From Mastigamoeba balamuthi (lineage: Eukaryota > Evosea > Mastigamoebida > Mastigamoebidae), in NCBI GenBank assembly GCA_902651635.1, contig CACRSC010000134.1, positions 238,856-299,187 of the forward strand: a stretch of DNA of 60,332 nt. The letters are read 5' to 3'. This document shows, in pieces, positions 1 to 11,628 of this stretch; position 1 is the stretch's first letter; each line of letters starts with the position of its first letter. A model generated the notes under the pieces. That model saw only the letters and a program-made list of their open reading frames with translations. It did not search any database and had not been told where the DNA came from. The position numbers and the translations under genes are program-made.

Positions 1-209
1 CAGATGGTAAGAAGCATCAAGGCACACTGCAAGGCATCCCTGCCATCAATCCAGCAGCATTCCAGGCTCATTTCAGTTGACAAGGACAACGACAACTGAT
101 TGGAGCAGATTCGCCCTTCAATTGTGATGCTGATGCTCAGGGGCTGCACTACAGGCTCAACACCATCAAAGGAACTACTGAGGAGGTCAAACGCCTTGGA
201 GAGCACATC

Positions 210-482
210 ATGCAGGTGACTCGTCATGCAGAAAGAGAGTCTCCTCTTTGGGGTATTATGAACCTGGACTCCTGGCTCTCCAACTCCGATGAGCTACTCC
301 TGACCAGTCCTCTGCAGATGGACCTTGAGATGTTTGAAGAGGGATTCATCAATCCAGATGCGTCCTTTGATGGCCTGAATGACGTTATGGCTGATCCAAA
401 GGACTGCATCATGGATTGTGCTGAGTGCAGTGATGATGATGATGCCCTCTCCTCTGATGAATCTGACCCTGAGTGTGACTAA
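210..482 (+). CDS. short acidic ORF, possible transposon remnant
   Basis: The frame encodes about 90 residues ending in a strongly acidic tail rich in Asp, Ser and Glu. The reading frame can be followed upstream to near position 70 with a single stop, so this may be the end of a larger broken frame. Codon use is AT-richer than in the host genes. I do not recognise a family. It could equally be chance coding potential inside the AT-rich block. Confidence 0.2.
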   Translation: MQVTRHAERESPLWGIMNLDSWLSNSDELLLTSPLQMDLEMFEEGFINPDASFDGLNDVMADPKDCIMDCAECSDDDDALSSDESDPECD

Positions 483-769
483 AGCAATGAAACCAGTTGG
501 TCATTACAATTGAAAGTCACTGTGTCTGCTTTGAATGTCTTATTGATTATCATTGACCACAAAACTACTGACACTTTTCATGTTGACTCATATACCAGTA
601 TATACACCAGCACATCACTGTGCCGCCGGCATAGTCGATGGCCGAGCTGTGCTGCTGGCACATATGCCGGCACATATTGCCTTTGTTGCAAATCACTTGA
701 TTTGAAAAATTTCTGTGAAATTGTGCTTCAATTGCTTCCATGAGCTTCTGATATTAGGGGCATGTACTA

Positions 770-1096
770 TTGATCATTTGTAACGATTTTGACCCTTTTG
801 GTGGGAATTCCCACCCATCACTCAACATTGCTGTTGAAGCACAGCAGGCCAACAGAGACATTGAGAAGTCAGATGACCAGTATGAATTCACACAGTGTAA
901 TGTCATCAAAGCCGCTGAATTGTTCCCCATTATCCAGGAACTCCAAAAACGCATTGAGGATGAGCACTGTGCAAGCTACATTGCTAAAGTCAAGGGCAAG
1001 ACATCGTACCAGCCTGGAGACTACGTGATCCTGTGGAACAAGTGCAATGAGAAGCTCGACCTCAAGTGGTTTCCTACAGTTCTTCCTTTCATGTAG
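770..1096 (+). mobile_element. possible Ty3/gypsy integrase C-terminal fragment
   Basis: The translation near 970-1080 contains YQPGDYVILWN followed by KLDLKWF. This pattern recalls the small beta-barrel tail of retrotransposon integrases, where a basic helix leads into a GDxV strand and a LxPKW strand. The preceding residues form an amphipathic helix-like stretch, as expected upstream of that module. No reverse transcriptase, RNase H or integrase catalytic core is visible in the window, so at most a 3' remnant is present and the rest would lie upstream of position 1 or be lost. The call rests on motif resemblance only. Confidence 0.35.
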
Positions 1097-3653
1097 AGGG
1101 GAAATGTTGTGATCTTCTCACCTTAATATCATCACCAGATATCTCAACAGAGCGAGCTCTCTTTCCCTTCGTTCAGTCACATCCTCACAGTAATTGTACA
1201 GTTTCCTACCCTAACCTCTTTCATAATCATACTACTATTTTACTTCTGCATGATATCACGGAGCCTGGTTTCTCTGCAGTATCTCACATACAGATCATGT
1301 AATTTCTTAATTATGTAGAGGTACAGTCCTGGCAAAGAGTCCCTTACCCCAGTAATATTGTAACAGAAAAGTATAATTGGTATTGAATCGGAAAAAATTT
1401 CGGATAATTATGATCCTAGATGATGTCATCATGTGTCACGTTTGGGATATAATCTGAGACGAAATTCAATCAATGGTTTTCAATGAAAAGCAACTCTGGG
1501 AGTTGTGGTTCCTGCAGCTCCATGAGCTTGGTCCCAAGCTCATAAACCTATCACTGCTACGAAGCACGTGGGGTGCTCTATCCCCACTGTGAAGAAGTAG
1601 CACAACTTCATGGAAGAGTCCTGTACAAACAAGCTGCACCTCAGGCTGGTGGCTCATGCAAAATCACAGTGACAGAACATCAAATTTATAAGTCAGATCA
1701 CCTGCACCATCCAACAGACTCGTACATGGCTCTAGCCAAGAAGGTAAGCTGCTTCTTTCTTAAACCCATTGGCAGAATGCAGGCTGTGGTACCAGAAGAA
1801 TCAGAATTTGATCTGGAAGTGGATTATCATTACTGAAAAGGCATCCCTCGAGCTCTTCACCTTCCCACATGCCACTGGCAATGCAAAGAAGCCTGGTAAT
1901 GGTCTGTAAAGAAAGTCCAGTACTTACAGAAGGGACACATTTGGGGTTTCTTTTTGGAGAAAGGCTTTGGGAAGATCCATATCTTCACTAGAAATCAGTG
2001 CTTACTTATTTATGACAGAGCCCTGCTACCCAGTGTAGAAGTAATCCAATTCCAAGGATTGGTATCTTCAGAAGGACAATGATTCCAAGGACATCTTCTG
2101 CTTGGCCAAAAATGAAGATCATGTGTAACAGAATTTTAGGATAAGGGAATCTTTGTCAGTACTATAGTTGCCCAGGAATCACTCACTATCTGGCAAATTT
2201 CATTATGGATTTCAGAGGGCAATGAATATGAAACAGGTTTAAAGGCAGAGCAAATTGCATGATGATGCAAAACCAATTTATCCTTAGTGCCTTCACCAGA
2301 AGTGCAGAAGGAAGTGGTAATATATACTACAGTGTAAGATACTGTACTAAGTGTCTTTCTTTGTTTTGATTACGAAAGGTCACTTGACAACAATTGATGA
2401 CGAAAGGCCACAAGACTTGTGTGATTACAAGTCACATAACATTTGATTCATAAAAGGGCACTTAGGCAAAACTAATACAAATACACACTGCAGCTATGCA
2501 TGGTAGGCCATGCTCTGTATGCTACAGCCTGTATTCTCATCCCCCATGCTCCACGTTCATGCACGTGAGCATGCACAGCCTCAAATTATTTGCAAGAATA
2601 GTCCAGCCTCAATTATTAGTTTTGTGAGAAGAACAATGGCGAGCCATAGAGTAATTTCGTCTAAAGTTATGTATAATGCATCAGTTTGGGATTTGTGGGG
2701 CCTTCAGTTCATTATTTCCGGTTTGCCTCTTTCTTCTTGTATTGAATGTACACCATCCGAAATATAAGTATTAGTCCTTCAAAATTCCCTGATATTCAGA
2801 TATGAATCAGAAGGTTACTGAAAACAGGTTTTTCGTTGTGCTGCAGAAGGATGCTAGCTCGATTATTAGGTGTTTAGGATGTCTTATGCCACTACAGGAT
2901 TTATGCATTCTTTCAGAAATGCAGGTGGGTGAAAAGGGGTCCAGTGTAGTTATGGGTGGTCGTGCAGACTTGCACAGCATCCAGGGGCTGTCTGGTGGAT
3001 CCGAGGATTTGCTGGGATGGCTAGTGGGTTTATAAGGTCCGACTGCATTTTGAGAACAGAGAGATGTCATAACTCTGCCTTCCTTGGGCGTTTCCAGCCC
3101 TGATGGATGTTTCTGATGGTGAGATGTGGGAAATGCAGAAGAGCAGTGGGATTACCTGCCCCAGTGCGTGCTGGGGCCCATTCATCGGTAGCTCAGCACT
3201 GTGCCTCAGGGGCGCAGTGTAGGCTGCTGTGACTAGAATCACGAGCACCAGGCTGGTGGGCAGCCAGGGTACTAATGCCGAGTACTGGGCCCATAGCACG
3301 TGGCTGTCGGACTCGTTTGTTGCCATGGTGTTCCGTGCCAGAGTCCTTTCTCATCGGGGAAGAAAAGACTTCATAGCTGTATTTCGAATTAGAAGGTCTG
3401 GAACTCCGAGATTCACCTTGTTAGCACTGTGTAGCACTTTCATTGGATACACGCTTCCGTATTGATAATATGTGAATCACCTGCACCGTTACACACGTGG
3501 CACTCACTCTGCATTGTACTTTACTCTCTGACGAAAAGGACGGATTTTTCCCTTTGGACTGAGTGCACCTTTCGTGCTTCCTAATCAGACAATCCAAAAA
3601 TAGTTGGCCCCACAAGGCTCAGGTCTCCACTTCCTGACTTCTCGAGCATCGCA

Positions 3654-4663
3654 ATGGCAATGGCGGATACCGAGCTGGCCCAGGAGGCGCCCCGCCTCGT
3701 CGCCGCGTCGACCAAGGTCTACATGAGCTCGCCCTTCAAGGTTCCTCGCGTTGCCTGGCCCGCTTCTCACGCAACGAGGGTCCTCGCCCTAATTGCGTAG
3801 GTCACGTTCGTGGCAGGCTCATCGTGGATGGCTCAAAACGGGGTTTCGGAGGCCCTCGTCCGGAGCCAGGCAGCAGGGGCAACGCTCTTCCTCGAGAGCA
3901 CCTCGGGTACGTTCTCAAGTGCCCCCCGTTTCGCGTTTTCCTAGGGGCGCGTGGGCGTGGGCCCTCCTCCGCCTTCCCTTGGTGGCCTCGCGTCCAACGT
4001 GCGAATCGTGTGTGTGTTGCACGCAGGACTGCTTGTGGGGCCGCTGCCGCCGTGCAGGAGATGCTGCACGAAGCGAGGGGCAAACGTGACGTTGGGGTCC
4101 GAGCTCACGGACAACGACAATTCCGTGGGCGAGACACGGGCGGTGGCGCCGGGCGCAGACTGCGTTATCGAATTCGATAACTGCCGATCGTGAGTTTTTC
4201 TATTTCCGTTCAGCACCTTTTTGCAGCGAATTCCTTCGGAAATGACCTACTCGATCGCCTGACCCTGCGTGACGCGCTCAGCCATTGCAACTCGTCGAGG
4301 CTGCACATGGGAGGACGCGTCGTGATCGTTCTCGAGGTGGTCAACAGCCTCGGGCAGGTTGTTGCTCGGCCGCAGACGCAGCCGCTGATGCTGTGCTCCA
4401 AGCCCACCCTCCACTCCCCTCCGGCTACCCTGCTTCCGGCCCCTCGCCCGATGACAGCGCCGGTGGTCTCGGCCTCCACTTCCCAGTTCTCGCTCAGCGA
4501 CTACGCGCCGTCGCAGTCCCAGATAACTGAGGATGAGGCCGCTACGCTCTCGATTGACCGCATGGAGCTGCCGCCAATGGTCAGGAGGCTGGAGCTGCTC
4601 GAGGCCTCCATCTGCAGCCAGCTCGCAAAAGTCCAGTTTCTGAAGTTGTTACTCAGTATGTAG
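3654..4663 (+). CDS. hypothetical protein, at least four exons
   Basis: This is the first GC-rich gene. The start at 3654 opens a 29-codon exon (3654-3740). Exon 2 begins at 3801 after a TAG acceptor and stays in phase through a GTACGT donor at 3907. Exon 3 resumes after GCACGCAG near 4026, and the last exon runs to the stop at 4661-4663. Exon 3 reads as VTLGSELTDNDNS and the final exon as LLDRLTLRDALSHCNSSR, then a Ser/Thr/Pro-rich stretch and an amphipathic C-terminal helix. The junction between exons 3 and 4 (around 4190-4213) does not keep frame with the obvious GTGAGT donor, so that splice site is unresolved. I recognise no family. Confidence 0.5.
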
Positions 4664-5069
4664 CGGAGAGAAGACCACTCTCCTGGGGCATTCACGCCCT
4701 CGTGCACAGATGAGGCTCCTGAACTGCTCCACGCCGAGTACTTGTGAATCAAGTGAGAGAAGAAAAAACCTACATTTGGAAAGTGGTACGGTGAGCTGAA
4801 TTCTTTCCAAAGCTGGCCCACGAAGCAATTGATGATGAGATTCGATTGTCGCGACGGCATGATTCGGCAATTAGGTGCTCGGTGATCGCTGTTATTGATC
4901 GAGAGTGTCATCAGCCGCTCGCGGTGGCGCGGCGCGTCTCCCCTCGGAGTCGCGGTCTAGCTCGGAGAAACGTGCAGATACCGAGATACGCCGCCGGAAA
5001 AAACGGCGCGAAAAAAGCGTCTTCATTTTTTTTAGTTTGAGTCAACAAACTCCACCGCACGGGGCAGAG
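4664..5069. other. intergenic, promoter region of the SAS-4-like gene
   Basis: About 400 nt of lower-GC sequence lies between the stop of the upstream gene and the next start codon. It includes an A-rich run and a T-rich run within 65 nt of the ATG at 5070. I see no RNA gene or conserved ORF, and no AGATATTT-like element such as other genes here carry. Confidence 0.5.
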
Positions 5070-6321
5070 ATGTCCGCCCAACAAGACGTCTACGCAGCGG
5101 GGCCCACAGGCGCCCCGGCGCAGCAGGGCGCGCCCGTCCCGGTGACCCCCATCGCCGCCGCGTGCCTCGCCGAGGCGCAGCAGCAGCAGCAGCAGCAGGG
5201 CCTGCAGCCGCTCTACGACTACAACGAGTTCGGGTCGCCTGTCTCGGGCGCGGCCGCGGACCCGGGGCTCGTCGAGCAGGACTCGTTCGCCAACTACGTG
5301 CAGGTGCGCGAGGGCAACACGATGCAGCCCGACGACGGCGACCTCGACCACGCCGTCGGGCAGTTCCTCCAGCAGCAGAGGCAGCAGCAGCAGCAGGACG
5401 ACGCCCAGCAGCAGCAGCAGCAGCAGGGGCAGATAGAGGGCCAGCAGCAGCAGCCCCTCGAGTTCACCGACCAGCCCGTGGGGGGCTCCGGGGCCGGCGA
5501 CACGCCCATACGCCCGGGGATCGGTCCGCAGTCCTCCCCCCACCGGCAATTCGGAGCAAAGGCGCAATTGAGTTCGGGGGCAATTGCGGCAATTCCGTAT
5601 ATTTTGTGTCCTGACTGGGGGCTCTGCATCGCTCCCCCCTCTCCCCCTCGCCCAGGCGTCGACGGGGGCCCGCAGAGCTTCGAGGAGCTGCTCGAGAGGC
5701 AGCTCAGGGCCGCGGGCCAGACGGCGGCGCCCCCCGCGAGCGCCCAGACGTCGTCGGCCGCCGCGCCCGCGCACACGTTCCTGCGCAAGAACTCGCGCAG
5801 CCCGTTCCGCCGCCCGGCGTCCCACGCCAGCCAGCCCGACCAGCCAGCGCCGCAGCCGCCGCAGCCGCAGCAGGCGCAGCAGCAAGATTTCGGCGTGCAG
5901 ATATTTGCGCCCAAGGGGCCCGCGCAGAGGGCCGCAGGGGCGCTGTCCAACGTGGGGAAGATGATCGACGAGGACCTGGGGGCCAGGGAGAGCCCGTCGC
6001 AGGCGGGCGGGCAGGTGGTGGGCGTGCGGTCGTGGGTGGAGCGCGAGCAGGAGGAGCTCGACGAGTTCGCGCAGGTCGAGCAGAACGTCCGCAGGTCCGC
6101 GGGGTCGTACGAGGTCACGGCCGAGAGCAACGCGTTCGCGGCCCCGCAGCCCATGCCGCAGCCGCAGCCGCAGCGCCCGACGGCGTTCGACGACCCGTAC
6201 GCGGACCAGCCGTCCGCCACGCAGCCGCAGCCGATGGTCTTTGACTTCGGCAACTTCGGCCAGAAGCCCGCGCGTGGCAACGCCGCCCAGGCGCCCGCTG
6301 CCCCCGCGCAGTTCGGTGCGT

Positions 6322-6369
<48 letters not shown>

Positions 6370-8259
6370 GGGCGGGGCAGAGGGCAGGGACGACGATCGC
6401 GGAGCAGGTCAAGGCGGCGGCGATGAAGGTGCCGCCGCCCAAGCACAACACGAGCGTCAGCATGTCGAGCGCGGTGCCCGTCGACTCGCTGTTCCGCGCG
6501 GGCGCGCAGGCGGCTGCTGCGGCGCGCCCGGGGTCCGTGTCGTCGTCGAGGGCCCCCGCGGCACCCGCGGCGTCGCGGCTGGGCGTCACGAGCGCCGGGC
6601 GCGGCATCTCGCCCTCGAGGGAGAAGCAGGCGACGAGGCTGTCGAGCGCGGGCCTGGCCAAGCGCGTGTCTCCGCCCAAGGCTGCGGGGGCCGGCGCTGC
6701 GGGGACGACGCCGGGGAGCGCGACCATGGCGGCGAAGATGCAGGAGCTCGAGGAGCAGATTGCGCAGTACAAGGCTGAGCGCGAGCTGCTCAAGAAGAAG
6801 ACCGAGGCGCTCGATGCCGACAGGAGGCGGTTCGAGCAGGAGAAGGCAAGCCGCCCCTTCCTCCCTGCCGCGCAGCTCGGGGGGGACGGACTGCTGACTT
6901 GGTGCGTTCTGCAGAAGGTGCTGCAGGACGAGCTGGCGGTGGAGGTCGACAAGTTCCAGAAGTTCAGGGACGACGAGGTCAAGAAGATCCAGAAGGACCA
7001 GAAGCTGATGGCGAACCTCCGAAGGACGCACGTCGGAGAGAGGAGGTACCTCGATCTCTCCTTTCCGCCCACTGCGCTTGGTTGTTTGTTGCCTTGCTCA
7101 CTGGTATAATGCGTAGCCTCAAGGACGAAATGGACATACTGCGCGAGTCCAACGTCATGCTGCAGGAGGAGCTCAAGGACACCAAGATCAAGGCGCAGCA
7201 GAACGCAGACAGGCTCAAGCGGAGGGTCGACGAGCTCACCAAGGAGAACGATGAGCTGCGCCAGGACATCCGCGAGCTCGAGCGGCAGGCCGCCGAGGGA
7301 ACCCGGATCCCCACGACGTCTCGCGCGGTCGCCCCCGCGCAGCTCGTGGCCCCCCAGCAGCCGCGACCGGCCTCTGCCACCGCTGCCAGGCCCCTGCAAG
7401 CCCAGAACCAGCCCCTGAGGGCGCAGAACGTCGGACCTGCGGCCCAGGGCCCGTACGCCTACACGTTCGCGTCCGAGCAGCCGCAGGAGTGCTACCAGAC
7501 CGTCGCGAACGCGAACGCTGTGCGTGCGGTGCAGAGGCCTGGGTCGGGCGCCGCGAATGCGCCGATGAGTGAGGCGGACATGTTTGACGAGCGGTCGCTG
7601 CTCGGGTACTCGCTGAGTATGTCGGGTCGTCTCTCTTTTGCTTGCGCTGACGCTTGGAGCGCAGGGGAGTCCATGTTCCCGCCTATCGAGGACGGCGGGC
7701 AGATGGTGGGCAAGACCGAGGCCGACGGCAGGACCGACATTGTGTTCTCGACTGGGCGCAAGAAGGTCTTGTTCGCCAACGGTACCGCGAAGGACACGTT
7801 CCCCTCTGGGCACGTTTGTGTCACCTTCAAGAACGGCGACATGAAGCAGGTGTGCCTTTACTTATCTGGATGTTTGTTCTCACCGACAGTTGCTCGCAGA
7901 CCTTTCCCGACGGCAAGATCGTGTACTGGTACCAGGATGCCAAGACGACGCACACGACACTGCGCGAGGGCATCCAGGTGTTCCACTTCGAGAACGGCCA
8001 GGTCGAGAAGCATCTGCCAGAGGGGCGCAAGGAGATCCTGTTCCAGGACCACACGCGCAAGGTCGTGTTGCCCGACGGCGTCGAGCTCAGCATGTTCCCC
8101 GACGGCACAATGCAGCGGGTGACTCCGGACAACGAGCGCTTTGTCCAGTTCACCAACGGCATCTGGGAGCTCTTCGAGCGCAACGGCACCAAGCGCAAGC
8201 TGATGCCTGATGGTCGCGTCAGGGTGACCCTCCCCAATGGTTCGCAGCGTTTTGAGTAG
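5070..8259 (+). CDS. SAS-4/CPAP-like centriolar protein (Tcp10_C G-box)
   Basis: Six exons (5070-5523, 5656-6845, 6915-7045, 7117-7616, 7665-7849, 7900-8259) join in frame to about 939 residues. The N-terminal two thirds is low complexity: Gln tracts, Pro/Ala/Gln and Ser/Arg-rich segments. Then come heptad coiled coils (about residues 540-700). The C-terminus is a T-complex-10 type G-box made of repeated beta strands such as FANGTAKDTFPSG, FKNGDMKQ, FPDGKIVYWYQDA, TTHTT and FENGQVEKHLPEG. This G-box is the signature of CPAP/SAS-4, which sets procentriole length and binds STIL/Ana2, so the organism probably builds centrioles or basal bodies. Intron 6846-6914 starts with GC rather than GT. The G-box assignment is secure; one-to-one orthology to SAS-4 is less so because the N-terminus is not alignable by eye. 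Confidence 0.85.
6324..6368 (+). repeat. CAG triplet repeat coding polyglutamine
   Basis: Fifteen perfect CAG codons in a row encode a polyglutamine tract inside the SAS-4-like protein. Shorter CAG runs occur at about 5177-5196, 5382-5396 and 5407-5427. The pure codon use suggests recent slippage expansion. Confidence 0.95.
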
Positions 8260-8383
8260 TGAGTAGTCAATCAAAGCAGAAGCAGCAACAGAGCAATTCC
8301 TACACTTATCAAACGGGGTGTCTCTGTTTTTGTGTTGCCGTCTTTCGTGTCGGATGGAATACAGTAAGCAAATTAGAAGGCCA

Positions 8384-11241
8384 TCAACTGGTGTCGTCCT
8401 CGGAGGATGCTGACGTGCTCGCCGTTCTCTCCTTCAGTTGATCCTCCATGAACATGACGGAAAGCACTGTTTCCGCCAGGAAGCTCTTCGATCCGAGAAG
8501 CGCCAGCAGGGAAGGGTCCTCCGCGTCGACAACCTCGTTGTCCCTCACGTGCTTGTAGGCCCTCGAAAACAGTTCAGCTCCCAGACCGGCAACGCAGTAC
8601 CTGTGGGGCGATCTTTGTGAGGACACGGCAGTATCGAAAGAGTAACCTGGTCAGGAGCGGAAGCCTCTCGGACAGCGGACCAGGAAGCCTCGGTGGGAAC
8701 GGCGTCGTGACCGCGGAGCTCCCGTCGTCCTCGCTCTGGTCCGAGGGTTCCTCGCCTTCGCTGAGCTCTCCGTCGCTCAGCACGGTGACCTCCTCGCCGG
8801 CTCTGAGCTTGAGGTTGCTCGAGACCAAGTGCAAATCCTCGTCCTCTTCCTCGTCCCTAAGGCATTGGCAATCAGCACCCGCCCATGTGAGGCATGCACG
8901 CGCACTTCTCCTGGTGTGCCAGTTGCTCCAGCGACTCCTGTAGTTGGCACTGTCTCTTGTGGGCCTCTTCCAGCCTTTTCTCGAGCTCGTTTTCCTGGTA
9001 ACGTATGCGATTCAGTACGTGTGTGTGGGCATCAAGGAATCGCACCGACTCTGACGCTACAGCCTCCTCTGGGCTCTGCTCCTCCGCTTGTTTTGCAGCT
9101 GCCGCGGGCGCGGGCGCGAGCGCGGGCGCTGGCGAGGAGGAGGACGGGGCAGGTGCCGGCGTGCCGATGGCAACCCCGGTGATGCGTATGTGCCTCTGCT
9201 CCGGAGTCGACTCCTTCGCTGGCGGCGCCTGGGCCCCGCCCGACGACTGCATCCTGTCCGGCGTGAAGTCCGACATCTTGCGCGGCGCCGCCATCTGCCC
9301 CTGCATCGCCCTCTCGGGCGAGTCCACCGACATCTTGCGCGGCGCCGACATCAGTGGCGCGCTCGTCTTGATCGCCTGCCTGCCCCCCGACACCGCAGGC
9401 GCTCCCTGCGACGACGGCGACGCCGCCGCAGGAGCGTTGCCGGACCCCGCGGCCTGGCGCTGCGCGGGGGCCTCGCCGACGGGCGGGGAGGCAGCGGGCG
9501 GGGCCACCGCCGAGACGGGCTTGCGCGGGGCGAGAACCTCCTGCACGCGTTGCTGGCGGATCCTCTGCAGCTTCTGCGAGATGTCCTCCTTGGCCTTGCT
9601 GGTCTCCTCGAGCTGCGAGATGAGCTGCAGTCTCCTGCTGCTGATGGCCCTCACGTGCTCCGAGGGCGGAGGCATCGCGCGGGCCGCGGCACCGGCGCCC
9701 CGGGCCGACACAGGCGCCGCGCCGCGGGCGCCGTCGTGCGCGTGCGCGCGGGGGCCCCGCGGCTGCGGCTGTATGGCCTCGAGGCGCAGCGGGTTTGCGG
9801 GCCTGTTGGGCACCGCCTGACTCTGCAGCCTCTCCGCGGCCTCGGCCATGTGGCGCTTGATGAACGGCAGCGAGAGGACCTCCTTGGCAGACGGGCGCTG
9901 CGACACAGACGCGCTGAGACCCGGCGAATACGGTGGCAGAGGCGGTCACGGGAAAGGGGACAGGATACCTTGGAGGGGATCTTCTGGAGCATCTCGTGGA
10001 GCAGGGAGCGCAGCTCGGGGCTGTAGGTCGCTGGCACGGGCGGGGCCTGGCCTCGGAGGATGTTGTTGACGAGGCTCATGTAGTCGCGGCCCTCGAAGGC
10101 GTGCTTGAGGCACATCATCTCGTAGAGCACGCAGCCCGTGGCCCAGATGTCGCTCTTGTAGCCGTAGGGCCTGTTGGCCAGGATCTCGGGGCTCATGTAG
10201 TACGGCGTCCCGATGACGGTCCGCGCGAGGTCGATGCTCGACTCGAGCACCTTGCTGATGCCAAAGTCGCCCACTTTGACGACATTGTTCTGTTATTCCC
10301 CCCACCCACGCGTCAGAGATATTGTATGCATCGCAGGATATTTGGATCTCGGGCGATTGTTGTCCTCGTGCCTTGGTCAGGAAGATATTCTGGGTCTTGA
10401 TATCCCTGCCCAGTCAGAGTCAGTGAGAGGGGGCAAGAGGCGGATCAGAGTGTGTGCCAGACCTGTGGAGGATCCTCTTGGAGTGCATGTACTCGAGGGC
10501 GAGCATGATTTGTACGAGGTAGTCCACGATTTGCTGCATCGGGGTTTCGGATTTAAAACCCGCCCCCATAACAGGCGAAGGCACCTACCTTCTCGGGGAA
10601 CTGGGACCCCTTCTGGGCGAGCAGCTTCTTGAGCAGGTCTCCCCCGTCGCAGTACTGCACGGGGAGCGTGGGATGCTGTCAGAGCGGTGCGGGGTGCGTT
10701 CTGGCGGGGTTGCCGAGCGGACCTGCATCACGACGCACAGGTAGCGCCTCGCCGGCTGCCCCTGCACCACCTCAAACGACTTGTGGTACTCGACAATGTT
10801 CGGGTGCTGCACGCCCCTCCGCTGTCAGCCCCGGGCCCAGCCGCAAGCAAGGGAGCCCGCAGAAGAGGAGAAGAGGGGGAGGAGGGGAGTGATTCCACCT
10901 TCAAGCTCGACAGCAGGCGCGCCTGTAAGGGGGGGTCAGCGGGTACGTGGGGAGAGAGGAAGACGAGCGGAGAGGGGGTGGGAGGGGGGAGGGAGTGCAG
11001 CGCGCCTCCTCGTGGGCAGCCCTGCGCGCTTTGTCGTTGGCGACGAGCATGCGCTTGAGGACGCTCAGCACGCGCGTCTCCTTGTGCCGCACGAGGAAGC
11101 ACTCTCCGTACGACCTGCAAGAGGCGAGAGTGAGTCAGCGAGGGAGGTTGGGCGCCAGGTGGGGCTGCGCCGGGGGGGGCTGCGGGAGGCAGAGGAGAGC
11201 TACCCGCTGCCGAGCAACTGGACGGTCTCGTATTGGTCCAT
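8384..11241 (-). CDS. NEK-family serine/threonine kinase
   Basis: The gene starts at 11241 with MDQYETVQLLGSG, the first glycine-loop strand. It continues through exons carrying SYGECFLVRHKE, the catalytic HRDIK loop split by an intron (about 10383-10463), the DFG in MGDFGISKVL, the activation/APE-like GTPYYMSPEI, and SDIWATGCVLYEM. After the kinase domain (about 280 residues) a long tail follows. It holds a basic coiled coil, Ala/Pro/Ser-rich linkers with two APRKMS motifs, a second coiled coil, and an acidic Ser-rich end. The architecture (N-terminal kinase, coiled-coil tail) is typical of NIMA-related kinases, which act at centrosomes and cilia. One intron (10923-11005) uses a GC donor. 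It is convergent with the SAS-4-like gene, with about 125 nt between stops. The exact NEK subfamily cannot be told. Confidence 0.85.
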
Positions 11242-11628
11242 TTCGGCACAGTGTTTGCGGTGATCTCGTTCAAAAAATAGGGCGCCAAGCACCAGGGGGT
11301 CGTCCTCCAACGCGACTCAGAGTGCGCTGCGCGTGCGGGTGTGTGCGGGGAGAGCGCTGTCTGCTGCCTTCAGGCGACGCCGCAAGAGAGTGGCAGAGAA
11401 TAGGAGCAAAATGCAAGAAGATAAACCGTAAGATTCTGTAGAATCTGCCGGCACCCCTCGCGGGAGAAGCCCCACGAGCGAGGCGCTCTGCATGGGGAGG
11501 CCCAAGGTGCTCGAGGCACTGTGCCATGGCTCCCGGGGCGTGTAAGAGGGCGTCGGAATCAGCCGGAATCTATTGATTCGGTGCGTCGGGGAATATCTTC
11601 AATCAAACACCGGCGTGTTCTCCGTGTG
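11242..11628. promoter_or_regulatory. divergent promoter region between NEK kinase and RCC1 gene
   Basis: This 387-nt spacer separates two genes transcribed away from each other. An AATATC element lies close to the RCC1 start; nothing comparable is seen next to the kinase start. No RNA gene or coding signal is visible. Confidence 0.45.
11591..11598 (+). promoter_or_regulatory. AATATC-type promoter element
   Basis: GAATATCT lies about 30 nt before the ATG of the RCC1-repeat gene. It belongs to a series of AGATATTT/AAATATCT-like octamers found upstream of many genes in this window. Confidence 0.4.

Larger units (their letters stand above)
1..3653. other. AT-rich, transposon-like block without an intact gene
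   Basis: This stretch is visibly much more AT-rich than everything after position 3654. It holds only short open frames broken by stops. No intron-exon gene model with the GC-rich codon bias of the rest of the window can be drawn. Fragments that read as protein over a few dozen residues (210-482, 770-1096, 1573-1836) suggest degraded mobile-element coding sequence. I see no clear long terminal repeats, target-site duplications or poly(A) tail, so element boundaries cannot be given. Around 2380-2450 there is a weak direct repeat built on a gacgaaaggYcac core. The base composition changes abruptly close to the first host-like gene. Confidence 0.6.

Noticed and set aside
4911-7031. 700-residue Leu/Arg-rich open frame antisense to the SAS-4-like gene
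   Set aside because: It is the complement of CAG and GC-rich codons; no domains, and the sense strand has spliced, conserved sequence.
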